Shown: in pieces, positions 17,589 through 26,794 of the stretch
Layout of the letters: every line of letters starts with the position of its first letter
How positions within the stretch are numbered: the stretch's first letter is position 1
From: Sphingobacteriales bacterium
GTDB lineage: Bacteria; Bacteroidota; Bacteroidia; Chitinophagales; Chitinophagaceae
Reading direction: 5' to 3'
NCBI GenBank assembly: GCA_004144175.1
Contig: SEFT01000003.1
Span: 186,001 to 250,000 of the forward strand
DNA: 64,000 nucleotides
Translations under genes and position numbers: made by a program
Notes under the pieces: model-generated
What the model was told of the DNA's origin: nothing
The model's database searches: none
What the model saw: the letters and a program-made list of their open reading frames with translations, nothing else

Positions 17589-19091
17589 TTATGGCTTTGG
17601 GTCGTACACGTATACGCGTATGTATTCCCTATCCAGCCTTCCTACCTCTTCTATCCGGTTATCCAGCCAATTCTTTCTTTTAGCCAGCTCTTCTGCCGAT
17701 GTATTGGTGTATATAAATGCAACCGGCTTCTCATTCTTCCACACATAGCGCATCTGCCATGCCAGCGAATCGTAGTTCACATACCAGGGCAATATAGCAG
17801 TTTCATCAAACTGTTTCAGATCATTGCGCCGTGGATGTATCTGTGTATAGTAGATGAATGCAGGTCCGCTTGCATGGTGTATATAAGTATATGGACCGGT
17901 TATCTGCTTTCGATTCAGATAGTCGAGACCCTCTGTTAGCTGCTCATATTTATATACCTCCGTTCTGCCATTACTAATACTAAGATAAACACAAGGCAGT
18001 ACCAGCAATAAAATAGCAACATTGATTAAAATAGACCGTCGATATAACAAGAACGAGAGCCCGTACAAAATCAGTAATAAAAGCACTGGAAGGGTAAACA
18101 AGGCTACCCTTGGGAGTAATGAATACTGATTGAATGCAGCAGCGATCATCACTGCACCTATGGGTACAAATAACAAAACGCCTCTGGCAGGAGATTTCCA
18201 AAGTAGCATGATAATACCCAGCAGCATCAGCCAGGCATTTACCTGTACGAAGAACTCCGCTTTCGAGAATTGTTTTATCAGCCTGCTGAAGACAACCCAG
18301 TTGTGCATCCACTCTCCGCTGGTTTCAGGCGTGGCAAACAAGAAATCATAGTGATGGAAATTTTGGAGATAGCTGGAGGATATCTGTGGCTTAAGGATGG
18401 TGAAATAGTAGATGCTGAATTGCACTACCCAGAGAACACTGGTAACGACGATCGTAAGCAGGCGTTTATAATCCTTATGTTGTAGGCATATCACTCCATA
18501 ATAACACCCTACCCCCGCCAGCACGAAAACCGATGGCATAGACGCCCATATAGCTAACGACCCTATCACCACCCAGCTGACAATAAACCTTACAGTAGTT
18601 GTCTTAACAATATCTATCCTTAGTGCAGCCCACACCAACAATAGCGTGATGCAGGCGTCAGGTACATACTGCTTCAGTTCTGACGAGTAGCGTATCAGTA
18701 TAGGTGCCAGTGCAAATAAGATAAGCGGATACCATACTGCTCGTAGACCTCCGATTTCTTTACCAACCTTGTACAACAGGAACAAGGCAACTATGCCGGC
18801 GATTATCGGGTATAACCTCAATACCTGCTCACTGTAACCAAACAGAGCAGCAGACAGTTTCAAAATCCAAAGAAAGATAGGCGGGGCGTATTGCTCATAG
18901 CTCAATGGCTTCACCAGCGCACTAAAGCCGCGCTCGAATATATTACGTGCTACATTCGCCTCGTCCAGTATCAGGTTACGGTTCTGCAAGTACACCATCA
19001 ACCGAAGACCCACCCCAATGATCATAATGGCAAAGGCCAGTATTTTTAAGACGGTGCCATATTTTACTGCTCCCGTTTTGTTTTCGTACAT
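17589..19091 (-). CDS. GT39/ArnT-like membrane glycosyltransferase, copy 2
   Basis: This 500-residue paralogue of the downstream gene has the same plan: first transmembrane segment, NLILDEANVARNIFERGF with the acidic D-E pair, YAPPIFLWILKLSAALFGY, RYSSELKQYVPDACITLLL, then about 10 more hydrophobic segments and a soluble C-terminal domain (YIHHASGPAFIYYTQIHP). It is the first gene of the leftward pair. The conserved ELKQYVPD/ELKQYIPD block in both copies is a good candidate for donor or acceptor contact. A polyprenyl-phosphate sugar donor is assumed from the family; the DPM1-like enzyme at 5.3 kb could supply it. Confidence 0.75.
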   Translation of the reverse strand: MYENKTGAVKYGTVLKILAFAIMIIGVGLRLMVYLQNRNLILDEANVARNIFERGFSALVKPLSYEQYAPPIFLWILKLSAALFGYSEQVLRLYPIIAGIVALFLLYKVGKEIGGLRAVWYPLILFALAPILIRYSSELKQYVPDACITLLLVWAALRIDIVKTTTVRFIVSWVVIGSLAIWASMPSVFVLAGVGCYYGVICLQHKDYKRLLTIVVTSVLWVVQFSIYYFTILKPQISSSYLQNFHHYDFLFATPETSGEWMHNWVVFSRLIKQFSKAEFFVQVNAWLMLLGIIMLLWKSPARGVLLFVPIGAVMIAAAFNQYSLLPRVALFTLPVLLLLILYGLSFLLYRRSILINVAILLLVLPCVYLSISNGRTEVYKYEQLTEGLDYLNRKQITGPYTYIHHASGPAFIYYTQIHPRRNDLKQFDETAILPWYVNYDSLAWQMRYVWKNEKPVAFIYTNTSAEELAKRKNWLDNRIEEVGRLDREYIRVYVYDPKP

Positions 19092-19170
19092 ATTACTATA
19101 TAACTCTATTATAACAGTATAGCTGCGGTATTTAGGTCAAAATCTTTGTAAATATTATAAATTGCAGGCT

Positions 19171-19183
19171 ATCCTTAAAGGAT
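19171..19183. repeat. Palindrome ATCCTT-A-AAGGAT upstream of paaZ
   Basis: A 13-nt perfect dyad lies 45 nt before the paaZ ATG, downstream of an AATCTTTG sequence at 19141-19148 that is one base off the -7 consensus. The position suits a repressor site or a small 5'-UTR hairpin. This is inference from position and symmetry only. Confidence 0.35.
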
Positions 19184-19227
19184 TTTCTTTGGGGAAACCA
19201 CTCTGAATCAAATAAAATAGCAATAAT

Positions 19228-21282
19228 ATGTCTGTAACGCAGTTAAAGAACTATGCGGAAGGAAAATGGGTAACGGCAAAAAAGGAAGGCGATGTTTTAT
19301 ATAATGCTATAACCGGAGATGCCATCTATACGGCCAGCAGCGAAGGGCTGGACTTTGGCAGCATGATGCACTATGCCCGCAAAGTAGGCGGACCTGCACT
19401 AAGAAAATTAACCTTCCACGAAAGGGGCAGAATGCTGAAGGCATTGGCCATGTACCTGCTCGAAAGAAAAGAATACTTCTATAAAATAAGCACCTTAAGC
19501 GGTGCTACCCGTGCCGACTCGTGGATAGATATTGAAGGTGGTATTGGCAACCTGTTTACTTATGCGAGCCTGCGTAGGCAATTTCCTAACGAACGCTTCT
19601 ATGTAGATGGCGAAGTAGCAAAGCTGTCGAAGAACAATACGTTCATCGGTCACCACATTATGGTACCACGCGAGGGTGTTGCCATCCATATCAATGCCTT
19701 CAACTTCCCGGTATGGGGGATGCTGGAGAAAATAGCGGTGAACCTGCTGGCAGGTGTGCCGGCGATTGTAAAGCCCGCGACACTTACATCGTACCTTACC
19801 GAGGCTGTTTTTGAAGAAATAATTAAATCTCAGATACTACCAGAAGGGGCGCTACAGCTCATTTGTGGTTCGGCACGTGGCATACTCGATACGGTAGAGA
19901 CACAGGATGTAGTAACCTTTACCGGTTCGTCTGACACAGGCCGTAGCTTGAAATCGCATCCACGTATATTGTCCGAAGCCGTATCATTCAACCTGGAAGC
20001 AGACTCACTTAACTGCTGTGTGCTTGGCCCGGATGTAACTACCGACATGCCGGAGTTTGACATTTTCATTAAAGAGGTGTCGCGCGAAATGACGGTGAAG
20101 ACAGGCCAAAAATGTACGGCTATACGCCGCATCATAGTACCTGCCGACCGCGTAGAGGACGTGCAGATAGCGCTGGGCAAACGCCTGAAAGGCACCACAA
20201 TTGGTGACCCTACTGTCGATGGCGTACGTATGGGTCCTTTGGCAGGTATATCTCAGCGCAATGAAGTGCGTGAGAAAGTGCAACAGCTGGCTAAGTCGCA
20301 ACAGATCGTAATAGGCAGCCTGGACCAGTTTGAGGTAATCGGCGCCGACAAGGAAAAAGGAGCCTTCCTGCCTCCATTGGTATTCCTCAATACAGAGCCA
20401 TTTACCAATACCGACTGCCACAATATTGAAGCCTTCGGCCCTGTATCTACCATCATGCCGTACAACGACCTCGAAGAGGCTATGGAGCTGGCTAAAATGG
20501 GTAAGGGCTCGCTGGTAGGTTCTATCATAACAGCTGACGATGACGTTGCTGCTGACTTTGTAATGGGTACAGCAACTATGCACGGCCGTATATTGGTGCT
20601 GAACGCCGAATGTGCTAAGGAAAGTACAGGCCACGGCTCACCAATGCCGCTGCTGGTGCATGGTGGCCCGGGGCGCGCCGGCGGTGGTGAAGAAATGGGC
20701 GGTAAGCGTGGTGTAATGCACTACCTGCACCGTACTGCTATACAAGGCTCGCCTACTACACTGTCACGCATTACAAGGGTGTATCAACAAGGTGGCAAGC
20801 AACATGAAACTGAAGTGCACCCGTTCCGCAAGCACTTTGAAGACCTGGAGGTAGGCGATACAGTCATTACGCACAAGCATACCGTCTCAGAGACCGACAT
20901 TACTAATTTTGCCAACGTGAGCGGCGACAACTTCTATGCGCATATGGACGCTACTTCATTAGAAGGTACCATATTTGAAAGAAGGGTTGCCCACGGCTAC
21001 TTCGTGCTTTCAAAAGCAGCCGGCCTGTTTGTTGACCCTAAGAAAGGTCCGGTATTGCTGAACTACGGTATCGACGAAGCACGCTTTACTAAGCCTGTAT
21101 ACCCCGGCATGACCATTGGTGTGAAGCTGACGGTGAAGGAAAAAGTAGACCAGGAGAAACGCTCAGAAGAAGACATAGCTAAGGGCATTGTGAAGTGGCT
21201 GGTGGATGTATATGACGAAACCGGTGAGACTGTAGCCATTGCTACCATCCTGACTATGGTAAAAAAGCGAAACCAAGACTAA
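19228..21282 (+). CDS. paaZ: Bifunctional PaaZ: oxepin-CoA hydrolase / semialdehyde dehydrogenase
   Basis: PaaZ opens the oxepin-CoA ring and oxidises the resulting aldehyde in aerobic phenylacetate breakdown. The 684-residue length matches the family. The N-terminal aldehyde dehydrogenase domain (about 1-525) has E257 in FNLEADS and C296 in TGQKCTAIRR, close to the known catalytic Glu/Cys positions of E. coli PaaZ. The C-terminal MaoC-like hotdog hydratase domain (about 540-680) has the D/H motif FANVSGDNFYAH. The rest of the paa pathway (epoxidase, ligase, thiolase) is not in the window, except for the hydratase 39 bp downstream. Expression may be controlled at the palindrome upstream. Confidence 0.95.
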   Translation: MSVTQLKNYAEGKWVTAKKEGDVLYNAITGDAIYTASSEGLDFGSMMHYARKVGGPALRKLTFHERGRMLKALAMYLLERKEYFYKISTLSGATRADSWIDIEGGIGNLFTYASLRRQFPNERFYVDGEVAKLSKNNTFIGHHIMVPREGVAIHINAFNFPVWGMLEKIAVNLLAGVPAIVKPATLTSYLTEAVFEEIIKSQILPEGALQLICGSARGILDTVETQDVVTFTGSSDTGRSLKSHPRILSEAVSFNLEADSLNCCVLGPDVTTDMPEFDIFIKEVSREMTVKTGQKCTAIRRIIVPADRVEDVQIALGKRLKGTTIGDPTVDGVRMGPLAGISQRNEVREKVQQLAKSQQIVIGSLDQFEVIGADKEKGAFLPPLVFLNTEPFTNTDCHNIEAFGPVSTIMPYNDLEEAMELAKMGKGSLVGSIITADDDVAADFVMGTATMHGRILVLNAECAKESTGHGSPMPLLVHGGPGRAGGGEEMGGKRGVMHYLHRTAIQGSPTTLSRITRVYQQGGKQHETEVHPFRKHFEDLEVGDTVITHKHTVSETDITNFANVSGDNFYAHMDATSLEGTIFERRVAHGYFVLSKAAGLFVDPKKGPVLLNYGIDEARFTKPVYPGMTIGVKLTVKEKVDQEKRSEEDIAKGIVKWLVDVYDETGETVAIATILTMVKKRNQD

Positions 21283-21321
21283 CCGAACTATTTTTCAGAT
21301 ATTTGCAAAAAATACCGCAAA

Positions 21322-22098
21322 ATGCAGCATGCAGAAGGCTACGTTCGTAGCGAGATCGAACATGGAATTGCAACCATTGAATTTTTTCATCCATCAAGTA
21401 ATTCTTTGCCCGGCCCTATCCTCAGCGACCTGGCAAAGACAATAAATGATATAGGCACTGACGACCGTGTAAGGGTGATCATCCTCCGTAGCGGTGGTGA
21501 ACGTGCTTTCTGTGCAGGTGCATCTTTTGACGAGTTAGTATCTATCGAAAACGAAGCGCAGGGTAAGGTTTTCTTCAATGGATTTGCCAATGTGATCAAT
21601 GCCATGCGCAAATGCCATAAGCTGATCATTGGCCGCATACATGGCAAGGCTGTGGGCGGCGGTGTAGGCTTGGCTGCATCTACCGACTATGCTATAGCAG
21701 TAGAAGCTGCATCGGTAAAATTGAGCGAACTTGCAGTAGGTATAGGCCCATTTGTGGTAGGCCCTGCAGTAGAGCGTAAAATTGGTCTTTCCTGCTTTTC
21801 GCAGCTGGCCATTGATGCTACCGAATGGCGTTCAGCGGAGTGGGCCAAGAAACATGGCTTGTATGCAGAACTGCATACTACTACCGAAGAAATGGACGAT
21901 GCCATCAGGCAACTTGCTGAGCGCTTATCGCACTCCAGCGTAGATGCTATGGCACAGCTAAAAAAGGCTTTTTGGCATGGTACAGAACATTGGGATTCGC
22001 TGCTGGCGGAGCGTGCTGCGGTTAGCGGACGCCTGGTATTGAGCGAATTCACGCATAATGCCATCCAGAAATTTAAGACCAAGCCGGTACAACAATAG
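21322..22098 (+). CDS. Enoyl-CoA hydratase/isomerase family protein
   Basis: This is a 258-residue crotonase-fold protein. The oxyanion-hole segments are visible as RAFCAGASFDEL (about 70) and GKAVGGGVGLAASTDYAIA (about 110-130). The first acidic position of typical hydratases is not obvious to me, while E in KLSELAVGIGP fits the second. It is co-oriented with paaZ, 39 bp downstream, so a PaaF/PaaG-like step (dehydroadipyl-CoA hydration or ring isomerisation) is likely, but a generic fatty-acid hydratase cannot be excluded. Its stop is 1 bp from the stop of the convergent glycosyltransferase gene. Confidence 0.85.
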   Translation: MQHAEGYVRSEIEHGIATIEFFHPSSNSLPGPILSDLAKTINDIGTDDRVRVIILRSGGERAFCAGASFDELVSIENEAQGKVFFNGFANVINAMRKCHKLIIGRIHGKAVGGGVGLAASTDYAIAVEAASVKLSELAVGIGPFVVGPAVERKIGLSCFSQLAIDATEWRSAEWAKKHGLYAELHTTTEEMDDAIRQLAERLSHSSVDAMAQLKKAFWHGTEHWDSLLAERAAVSGRLVLSEFTHNAIQKFKTKPVQQ

Positions 22099-22099
22099 T

Positions 22100-23203
22100 C
22101 TATCGGGTGCTTTGCAACAGCACCTGCTCATATTCATCTACAATACGCGCCCAGCTATAGCGGGTGCGTATTTTTTTTGTGTTGTTCTCAAGGAATGATG
22201 CGTAGGTCTGCTTGTCGTTAGTAGCCTTTACAATAGTAGCTAGTTCTTGGTTATTTGAAAAGTATAGCGCATCGCGCTCTAACACAGTCTTATTGAAAAC
22301 ATTGTCGTGCGCAACGACCAGGCAGTTGCAGCCCATAGCTTCCAGCAACGATGGGTTGGTGCCGCCTACCGAATGACCATGAAAGTATAAATTAGAATAG
22401 TACCGCAGATTATTGATGATCTCGGTATCGTATATACCACCGACAAAGCGAACTCCTTTTTGCCGGCCATAAGTATCTACCAGGTAAGTACCAAACGCAT
22501 TATTTGTTTTACCCACTACTATCAGCGGCCGTTCAATACCGGCAGCAATATGCCCTTTAATAATGACCTCTATGTTATTCTCCGGCTCCATACGTGCTAT
22601 CAGCATATCATAAGCATACGGCTCTAATTGGTACCCTGAGATTATATTAGCGTCAGGCTGCTCAAATAGATCAGCACCATAAGCTATGAAGTGAGACTCT
22701 TTGTTGTAGGTGTCCTTCAGGTATTGCTGTATACCCAATGAATCAGCCACCAATACATCGCCATTCATGGCAGCCCAGCGCTCGGCATATTTGAGGAACT
22801 GCCGCACCTTTTTACTATACTTGCTCCGCTTCCACTCCAGCCCATCCATATTCACCACATTCTTGCAGTACTTAGGCCATAGCTTATACCATATGCTGTT
22901 GCTGGTATAGCCGAGTTGTAGCAGCACATCGTAGTTGCGCTTGCGGGCGTCCATTATGCAGTTAAGATCGTACACAAACTGCCCGGCAGTACCCAGTTTA
23001 TCTTCCGGGTCTTTGCAGTGGATGATATGTACACCATTCCATTCCTTGCCTTGGTACTCATGATTGTGAGAATTATACACCCATACCTCATGGCCTTTCC
23101 TGACAAGACCCGCAGCCAGGTATTCGGCACACTGCTCAAAACCTCCGTACCTGTTCGGTATACCCCGCGTACCTAATATGCCAATTTTCAATGCGCCTGC
23201 CAT
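22100..23203 (-). CDS. DUF1972-type GT4 glycosyltransferase (rhamnosyltransferase-like)
   Basis: This is a 367-residue GT-B glycosyltransferase. The N-terminal block LKIGILGTRGIPNRYGGFEQ is the signature of DUF1972 proteins that act on surface polysaccharides, often as rhamnosyl- or fucosyltransferases. The C-terminal donor domain has FHGHSVGGTNPSLLEAMGCN, matching the GT4 E-x7-E-like region. I start at the third codon's ATG (MAGALKIGI); an in-frame ATG lies two codons upstream. It is the last gene of the leftward polysaccharide operon, 22 bp after the preceding transferase. Donor sugar is unknown. Confidence 0.88.
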   Translation of the reverse strand: MAGALKIGILGTRGIPNRYGGFEQCAEYLAAGLVRKGHEVWVYNSHNHEYQGKEWNGVHIIHCKDPEDKLGTAGQFVYDLNCIMDARKRNYDVLLQLGYTSNSIWYKLWPKYCKNVVNMDGLEWKRSKYSKKVRQFLKYAERWAAMNGDVLVADSLGIQQYLKDTYNKESHFIAYGADLFEQPDANIISGYQLEPYAYDMLIARMEPENNIEVIIKGHIAAGIERPLIVVGKTNNAFGTYLVDTYGRQKGVRFVGGIYDTEIINNLRYYSNLYFHGHSVGGTNPSLLEAMGCNCLVVAHDNVFNKTVLERDALYFSNNQELATIVKATNDKQTYASFLENNTKKIRTRYSWARIVDEYEQVLLQSTR

Positions 23204-23231
23204 TATCAATAACTACTGAGTTGCAAAAATG

Positions 23232-24314
23232 CTAATCTTTCAGCACTTCTTTATATGCTTTTAAAGTTTCTTCGGCAGCCCGCTGCCAGGTATAGTGTTC
23301 TAAAATGCGTTGTTTGAATGCAATATTATAAGGTGCATTATAAGCACCCTCTACCGCTTTGCGGATAGAGGCCACATCATCCGGCTTACAGTACCATGCA
23401 TCGCCTTTGAAATAGTCGGGCTGGTCACCCCTATTAGTTACCACTATATTGCAGCCCATGACAGCCGCTTCCAGCGAAGACAAACCAGTTGTTTCAAAAT
23501 AACTGGGCAGTGCATGTACCCGCGCACTGGCAAAGACGCTGAAAAGCTCATCTCCTTCTAGCCAATCTCTGATCTGAATATTGCCACCTGCAGCTCTTAC
23601 GCATTGCTCGTAGTAGGCAATATTATTAGGTGATGGCTTACCGTGCAGATATACTTTAATGTCACTGCCCCTCATAGCCTCTATCAGCGCAAGCTGGTTT
23701 TTAAGTGGTTCGAAACGTGCCACACAGATGACGGCATCTTTATATTCAGCATTTTGTTCCACTTTTCTATCTGCTATCTCAGTATCAATACCATTGGGTA
23801 CTATATGGTAGGTGCAATTTGTATTATATGCTTTCCGGAAACGCCGCATCTCGCTCTCCGAGTTTGGCAGCAGATACCCTACTCTGTTCAATAACCATTT
23901 TATAGCGCCGCCATGCCCCAGCAATAGATATTTTTTGCTCGTTATCTTTTCCCCATTCAATACCCATCTAGCGATGCTCTTTACATACTCCATACGCTCG
24001 TTGCCAAGCAATTTACTGGCGATTGAGAATAAGCCCCCCTTGCTCTTTTCGTTTATCCCATCGTATTCGACAAATATCGGGCTAATCACAAATGGAAGAC
24101 CCGACCGCTCTACATGTACCATAATATCTGCCGGGCGGATGATGTTGAAAAAGTGCAGTAGGTCGTAGTCCTTGTATTCAATATGCGCTCCAGAGAGGCG
24201 AATGTCTACCGACACCCCAAGCTTGCGCAGGTATTTTGCCGTCATTTCCATCTGCCGCGTGTCACCACCTCGTACTGTAAACAGCGTAGATCTGGCTATG
24301 AATGCTATACGCAT
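23232..24314 (-). CDS. GT4 family glycosyltransferase
   Basis: This is a 360-residue GT-B enzyme. The N-terminus MRIAFIARSTLFTVRGGDTRQ has the usual glycine-rich acceptor-side loop, and the C-terminal half has VCVARFEPLKNQLALIEAM and TTGLSSLEAAVMGCNIVVT, the Glu-containing nucleotide-sugar motif of GT4. It is predicted to be a cytoplasmic or membrane-associated retaining transferase. It is the fifth gene in the leftward operon, 4 bp after the GT2 gene. Linkage and sugar cannot be read from sequence. Confidence 0.88.
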   Translation of the reverse strand: MRIAFIARSTLFTVRGGDTRQMEMTAKYLRKLGVSVDIRLSGAHIEYKDYDLLHFFNIIRPADIMVHVERSGLPFVISPIFVEYDGINEKSKGGLFSIASKLLGNERMEYVKSIARWVLNGEKITSKKYLLLGHGGAIKWLLNRVGYLLPNSESEMRRFRKAYNTNCTYHIVPNGIDTEIADRKVEQNAEYKDAVICVARFEPLKNQLALIEAMRGSDIKVYLHGKPSPNNIAYYEQCVRAAGGNIQIRDWLEGDELFSVFASARVHALPSYFETTGLSSLEAAVMGCNIVVTNRGDQPDYFKGDAWYCKPDDVASIRKAVEGAYNAPYNIAFKQRILEHYTWQRAAEETLKAYKEVLKD

Positions 24315-24318
24315 ACCA

Positions 24319-25278
24319 CTATCCTTTTAGCATTTTATAAATCCCCACACGCACCTTCGATGGCAGTAAGGCAAATGCGTATAATATGTATGATTCTATA
24401 TTTTGCGGGTAGCTTTTTATCGCCTGGGCAAGGTTGTACCTTGCCTTTTTATTATCAGGGTTTGTCCACAAGTATTTTTTTGCCATCGTAGCATGATAGG
24501 CGGCGGTCTTATAAGGACCGATATTCTGGCTTGAGATGATACGTCTCAATACCTCTGCGTCACCATCCGGCACATAACCGTTCGCTATGGCTCGCTGTCT
24601 TATTTCCCTGAATTCTTTACCGCGCCATTTTTCGTCTATTGTTACCGACCCCGGATTAAAACGGTAATCGACCAACACCTGCTTCATATTATAACCTTTA
24701 CCCACAGACAGCATCTTCTTCCACAGCAAGTGGTCTTCAAAAGTGAGCGCATTTTTAGGATATCCGCCCGCGTCTATTACAGCTTGTTTCACAAACATTA
24801 CGCTTGGATGTATGAACGGGCATTCATGCTCTGCGGCTTTCACTATTTCTTGATGCTCAAAACCCGGCGGCAACAATCGAAACACAAAATCCCCTTCTTT
24901 ATCAATGATATTAGCCTCAGACCCTAGAAGTATATAGTCTGGATGATCCTTTAAAAAGCTTATTTGCGCTTCTAACCTGTTTGCGTGGGAAATATCATCC
25001 GCATCCATCCGGGCAATGACAGGCGCTTTCGCCTCTGCGATGCCCATATTAAGGGTATCTATCAATCCTTTGTTGTCCTGGCTTATTATTCTGATCCTTT
25101 GATCGGAATAAGAACGTGCTATGGCTAAAGTATCGTCCTTAGAACCGTCATTTATTATAAGGAACTCAAAATTTGTAAAGCTTTGTCTGAGGATGCTCTC
25201 TATTGCCGGCCTAAGATAGAGGGCTGCATTATATGCCGGCATCAATACCGTTATTTCGGGTTGTGCGCTACTGTACAT
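24319..25278 (-). CDS. GT2 family glycosyltransferase
   Basis: This is a 319-residue GT-A enzyme. ITVLMPAYNAALYLRPAIES is the classic GT2 start, followed by INDGSKDDTLAIARSY and the metal-binding ARMDADDISHANRL near residue 92. The acceptor-side region (TFEDHLLWKKML) contains the ED pair typical of the catalytic base. There is no C-terminal membrane segment. Its ATG overlaps the stop of the polymerase-like gene by 11 nt (ATGTACAGTAG), suggesting translational coupling. Confidence 0.9.
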   Translation of the reverse strand: MYSSAQPEITVLMPAYNAALYLRPAIESILRQSFTNFEFLIINDGSKDDTLAIARSYSDQRIRIISQDNKGLIDTLNMGIAEAKAPVIARMDADDISHANRLEAQISFLKDHPDYILLGSEANIIDKEGDFVFRLLPPGFEHQEIVKAAEHECPFIHPSVMFVKQAVIDAGGYPKNALTFEDHLLWKKMLSVGKGYNMKQVLVDYRFNPGSVTIDEKWRGKEFREIRQRAIANGYVPDGDAEVLRRIISSQNIGPYKTAAYHATMAKKYLWTNPDNKKARYNLAQAIKSYPQNIESYILYAFALLPSKVRVGIYKMLKG

Positions 25279-26794
25279 TTTCCGCGGTTGTCTGTTCGTT
25301 CCGTTTTATATCGGCAAATAAGAGTAACTCAAAAAACGGTATCACACAGAGTGTATCGAAAGTATAGTTAAGATGAGCGAATGGAACCAGTAACAGAATC
25401 AGCCATATCCCGTATGTGAGTTTTTTATACCTGCTCAGAAAATAGCCAATGTAAAAAAATACAAACAATCCGAACCCTATTACTCCATATTCGCCCAAGA
25501 GTTGGTTATAAAGACTGTCCGGCCAGTTGGCAGTAGACTTTAATGCATCGTCGCCAATGGTTTCGCGGGTGGTAACCAGCAGGTAATGGTTTTGCTCGTA
25601 GAGATCTGAACGGTAATTGGGTATAACAGAAAACAGCCTGCTGGAATCGAGTCCTGACACTTTGGTAGCTGCCACCGACGAAAACCTTGCTACCCCTGCG
25701 CCGAATAAAAATGCCTGCGGACTTGATTTCAGATAAGCAATTGTTTCAAATACCGATAAATTTTTACCTGCAAGGCTTTGTATGTAAGCCTTAGTTAACT
25801 CCTTTTTTGCATCGTTTGTGCTGGTAAAATCTGCAGCGATGCCTGTAGCCACATTCCCTGTCAAAACTGGCTCAGGCAATTCATTATCGGTAGCTAAATC
25901 GTAGGCTTCCGGTTTAGGAGCTTGGTTTTCTATAAGAGCAGCATAATTATTCTTGTCATCCTTTTTTATCCTGAATACCTTGTCTTTTACTTTGGTAACT
26001 ACATAGTCATAGTTTGAGGGCGATACGTTGACATACAGCACTGCGATAAAACCAAATATGAAGGGTATGATCCAATAAAAATTACCGGGAACTAAATACC
26101 TTTTTATCCAGCCGGTAGACACTAGAGAAAGAAACAGCCCCGAAACGAACAACCCCGAAAGTATGGCTGCGAACACGATAGTACCGAAGTTGCCAAATAC
26201 GAGAATAAGGCAACTTGTTGCCAGGAGCGTATAAAAAAGGTTTCGCTGGAAAAGAAAGAATACAGCTAACAAACTGCTTACCATAATATTATAATAAGAG
26301 TTCTCCATAAACAGCCCGAAAATATTATCGCCGGCGGACATGCCATACGGGAAAGGCAACGTATTATCATACGGATTGGCTTTTCCAGTTAGCAACATCA
26401 TACGGCCCAACTGGTACATGCAGGCCAGAAAATGTAGCAGCGTAAACAGTTTTATGGTTTTGTACGTTCCCTCAAATCCATACCGTTCTACGCTTAGCTT
26501 TACCTGGTGAGATGTAAGCAGCGAGAAGAACAAAAAAGCGAGACCGACCAGGTAGGCAATAATATAATTTGGCGAAAACTCCCGGGTAATGATCAGGAAT
26601 GTAAAAACGGATGAATAGATAAGATACTGATAAAACTTAGGTAGCCTACCTTCGGAAAATCCAAAATTCAAATTGAATCTCAATAAATACACCAATGCTA
26701 TCCCCAGCAGCTTGACACTAAAGACAGCCTGATTGGTTACCAGGATCAGGAACAGAAGGAATACCCAGTCGACCCTTGTTTTCTTATCCGGCAT
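25268..26794 (-). CDS. O-antigen polymerase/ligase-like membrane protein (Wzy-type)
   Basis: This is a 508-residue polytopic membrane protein with roughly 11 hydrophobic segments and a long periplasmic loop at about residues 270-390. After the loop comes DSLYNQLLGEYGVIGFGLFVFF, the kind of segment that follows the large loop in Wzy/WaaL-like proteins. Weak sequence conservation is normal for the family. It presumably polymerises or transfers repeat units on the periplasmic side. It sits between two glycosyltransferase genes and overlaps both neighbours by 11 nt. A second, unrelated-looking candidate for the same job lies at 29492-30787. Confidence 0.7.
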   Translation of the reverse strand: MPDKKTRVDWVFLLFLILVTNQAVFSVKLLGIALVYLLRFNLNFGFSEGRLPKFYQYLIYSSVFTFLIITREFSPNYIIAYLVGLAFLFFSLLTSHQVKLSVERYGFEGTYKTIKLFTLLHFLACMYQLGRMMLLTGKANPYDNTLPFPYGMSAGDNIFGLFMENSYYNIMVSSLLAVFFLFQRNLFYTLLATSCLILVFGNFGTIVFAAILSGLFVSGLFLSLVSTGWIKRYLVPGNFYWIIPFIFGFIAVLYVNVSPSNYDYVVTKVKDKVFRIKKDDKNNYAALIENQAPKPEAYDLATDNELPEPVLTGNVATGIAADFTSTNDAKKELTKAYIQSLAGKNLSVFETIAYLKSSPQAFLFGAGVARFSSVAATKVSGLDSSRLFSVIPNYRSDLYEQNHYLLVTTRETIGDDALKSTANWPDSLYNQLLGEYGVIGFGLFVFFYIGYFLSRYKKLTYGIWLILLLVPFAHLNYTFDTLCVIPFFELLLFADIKRNEQTTAENVQ

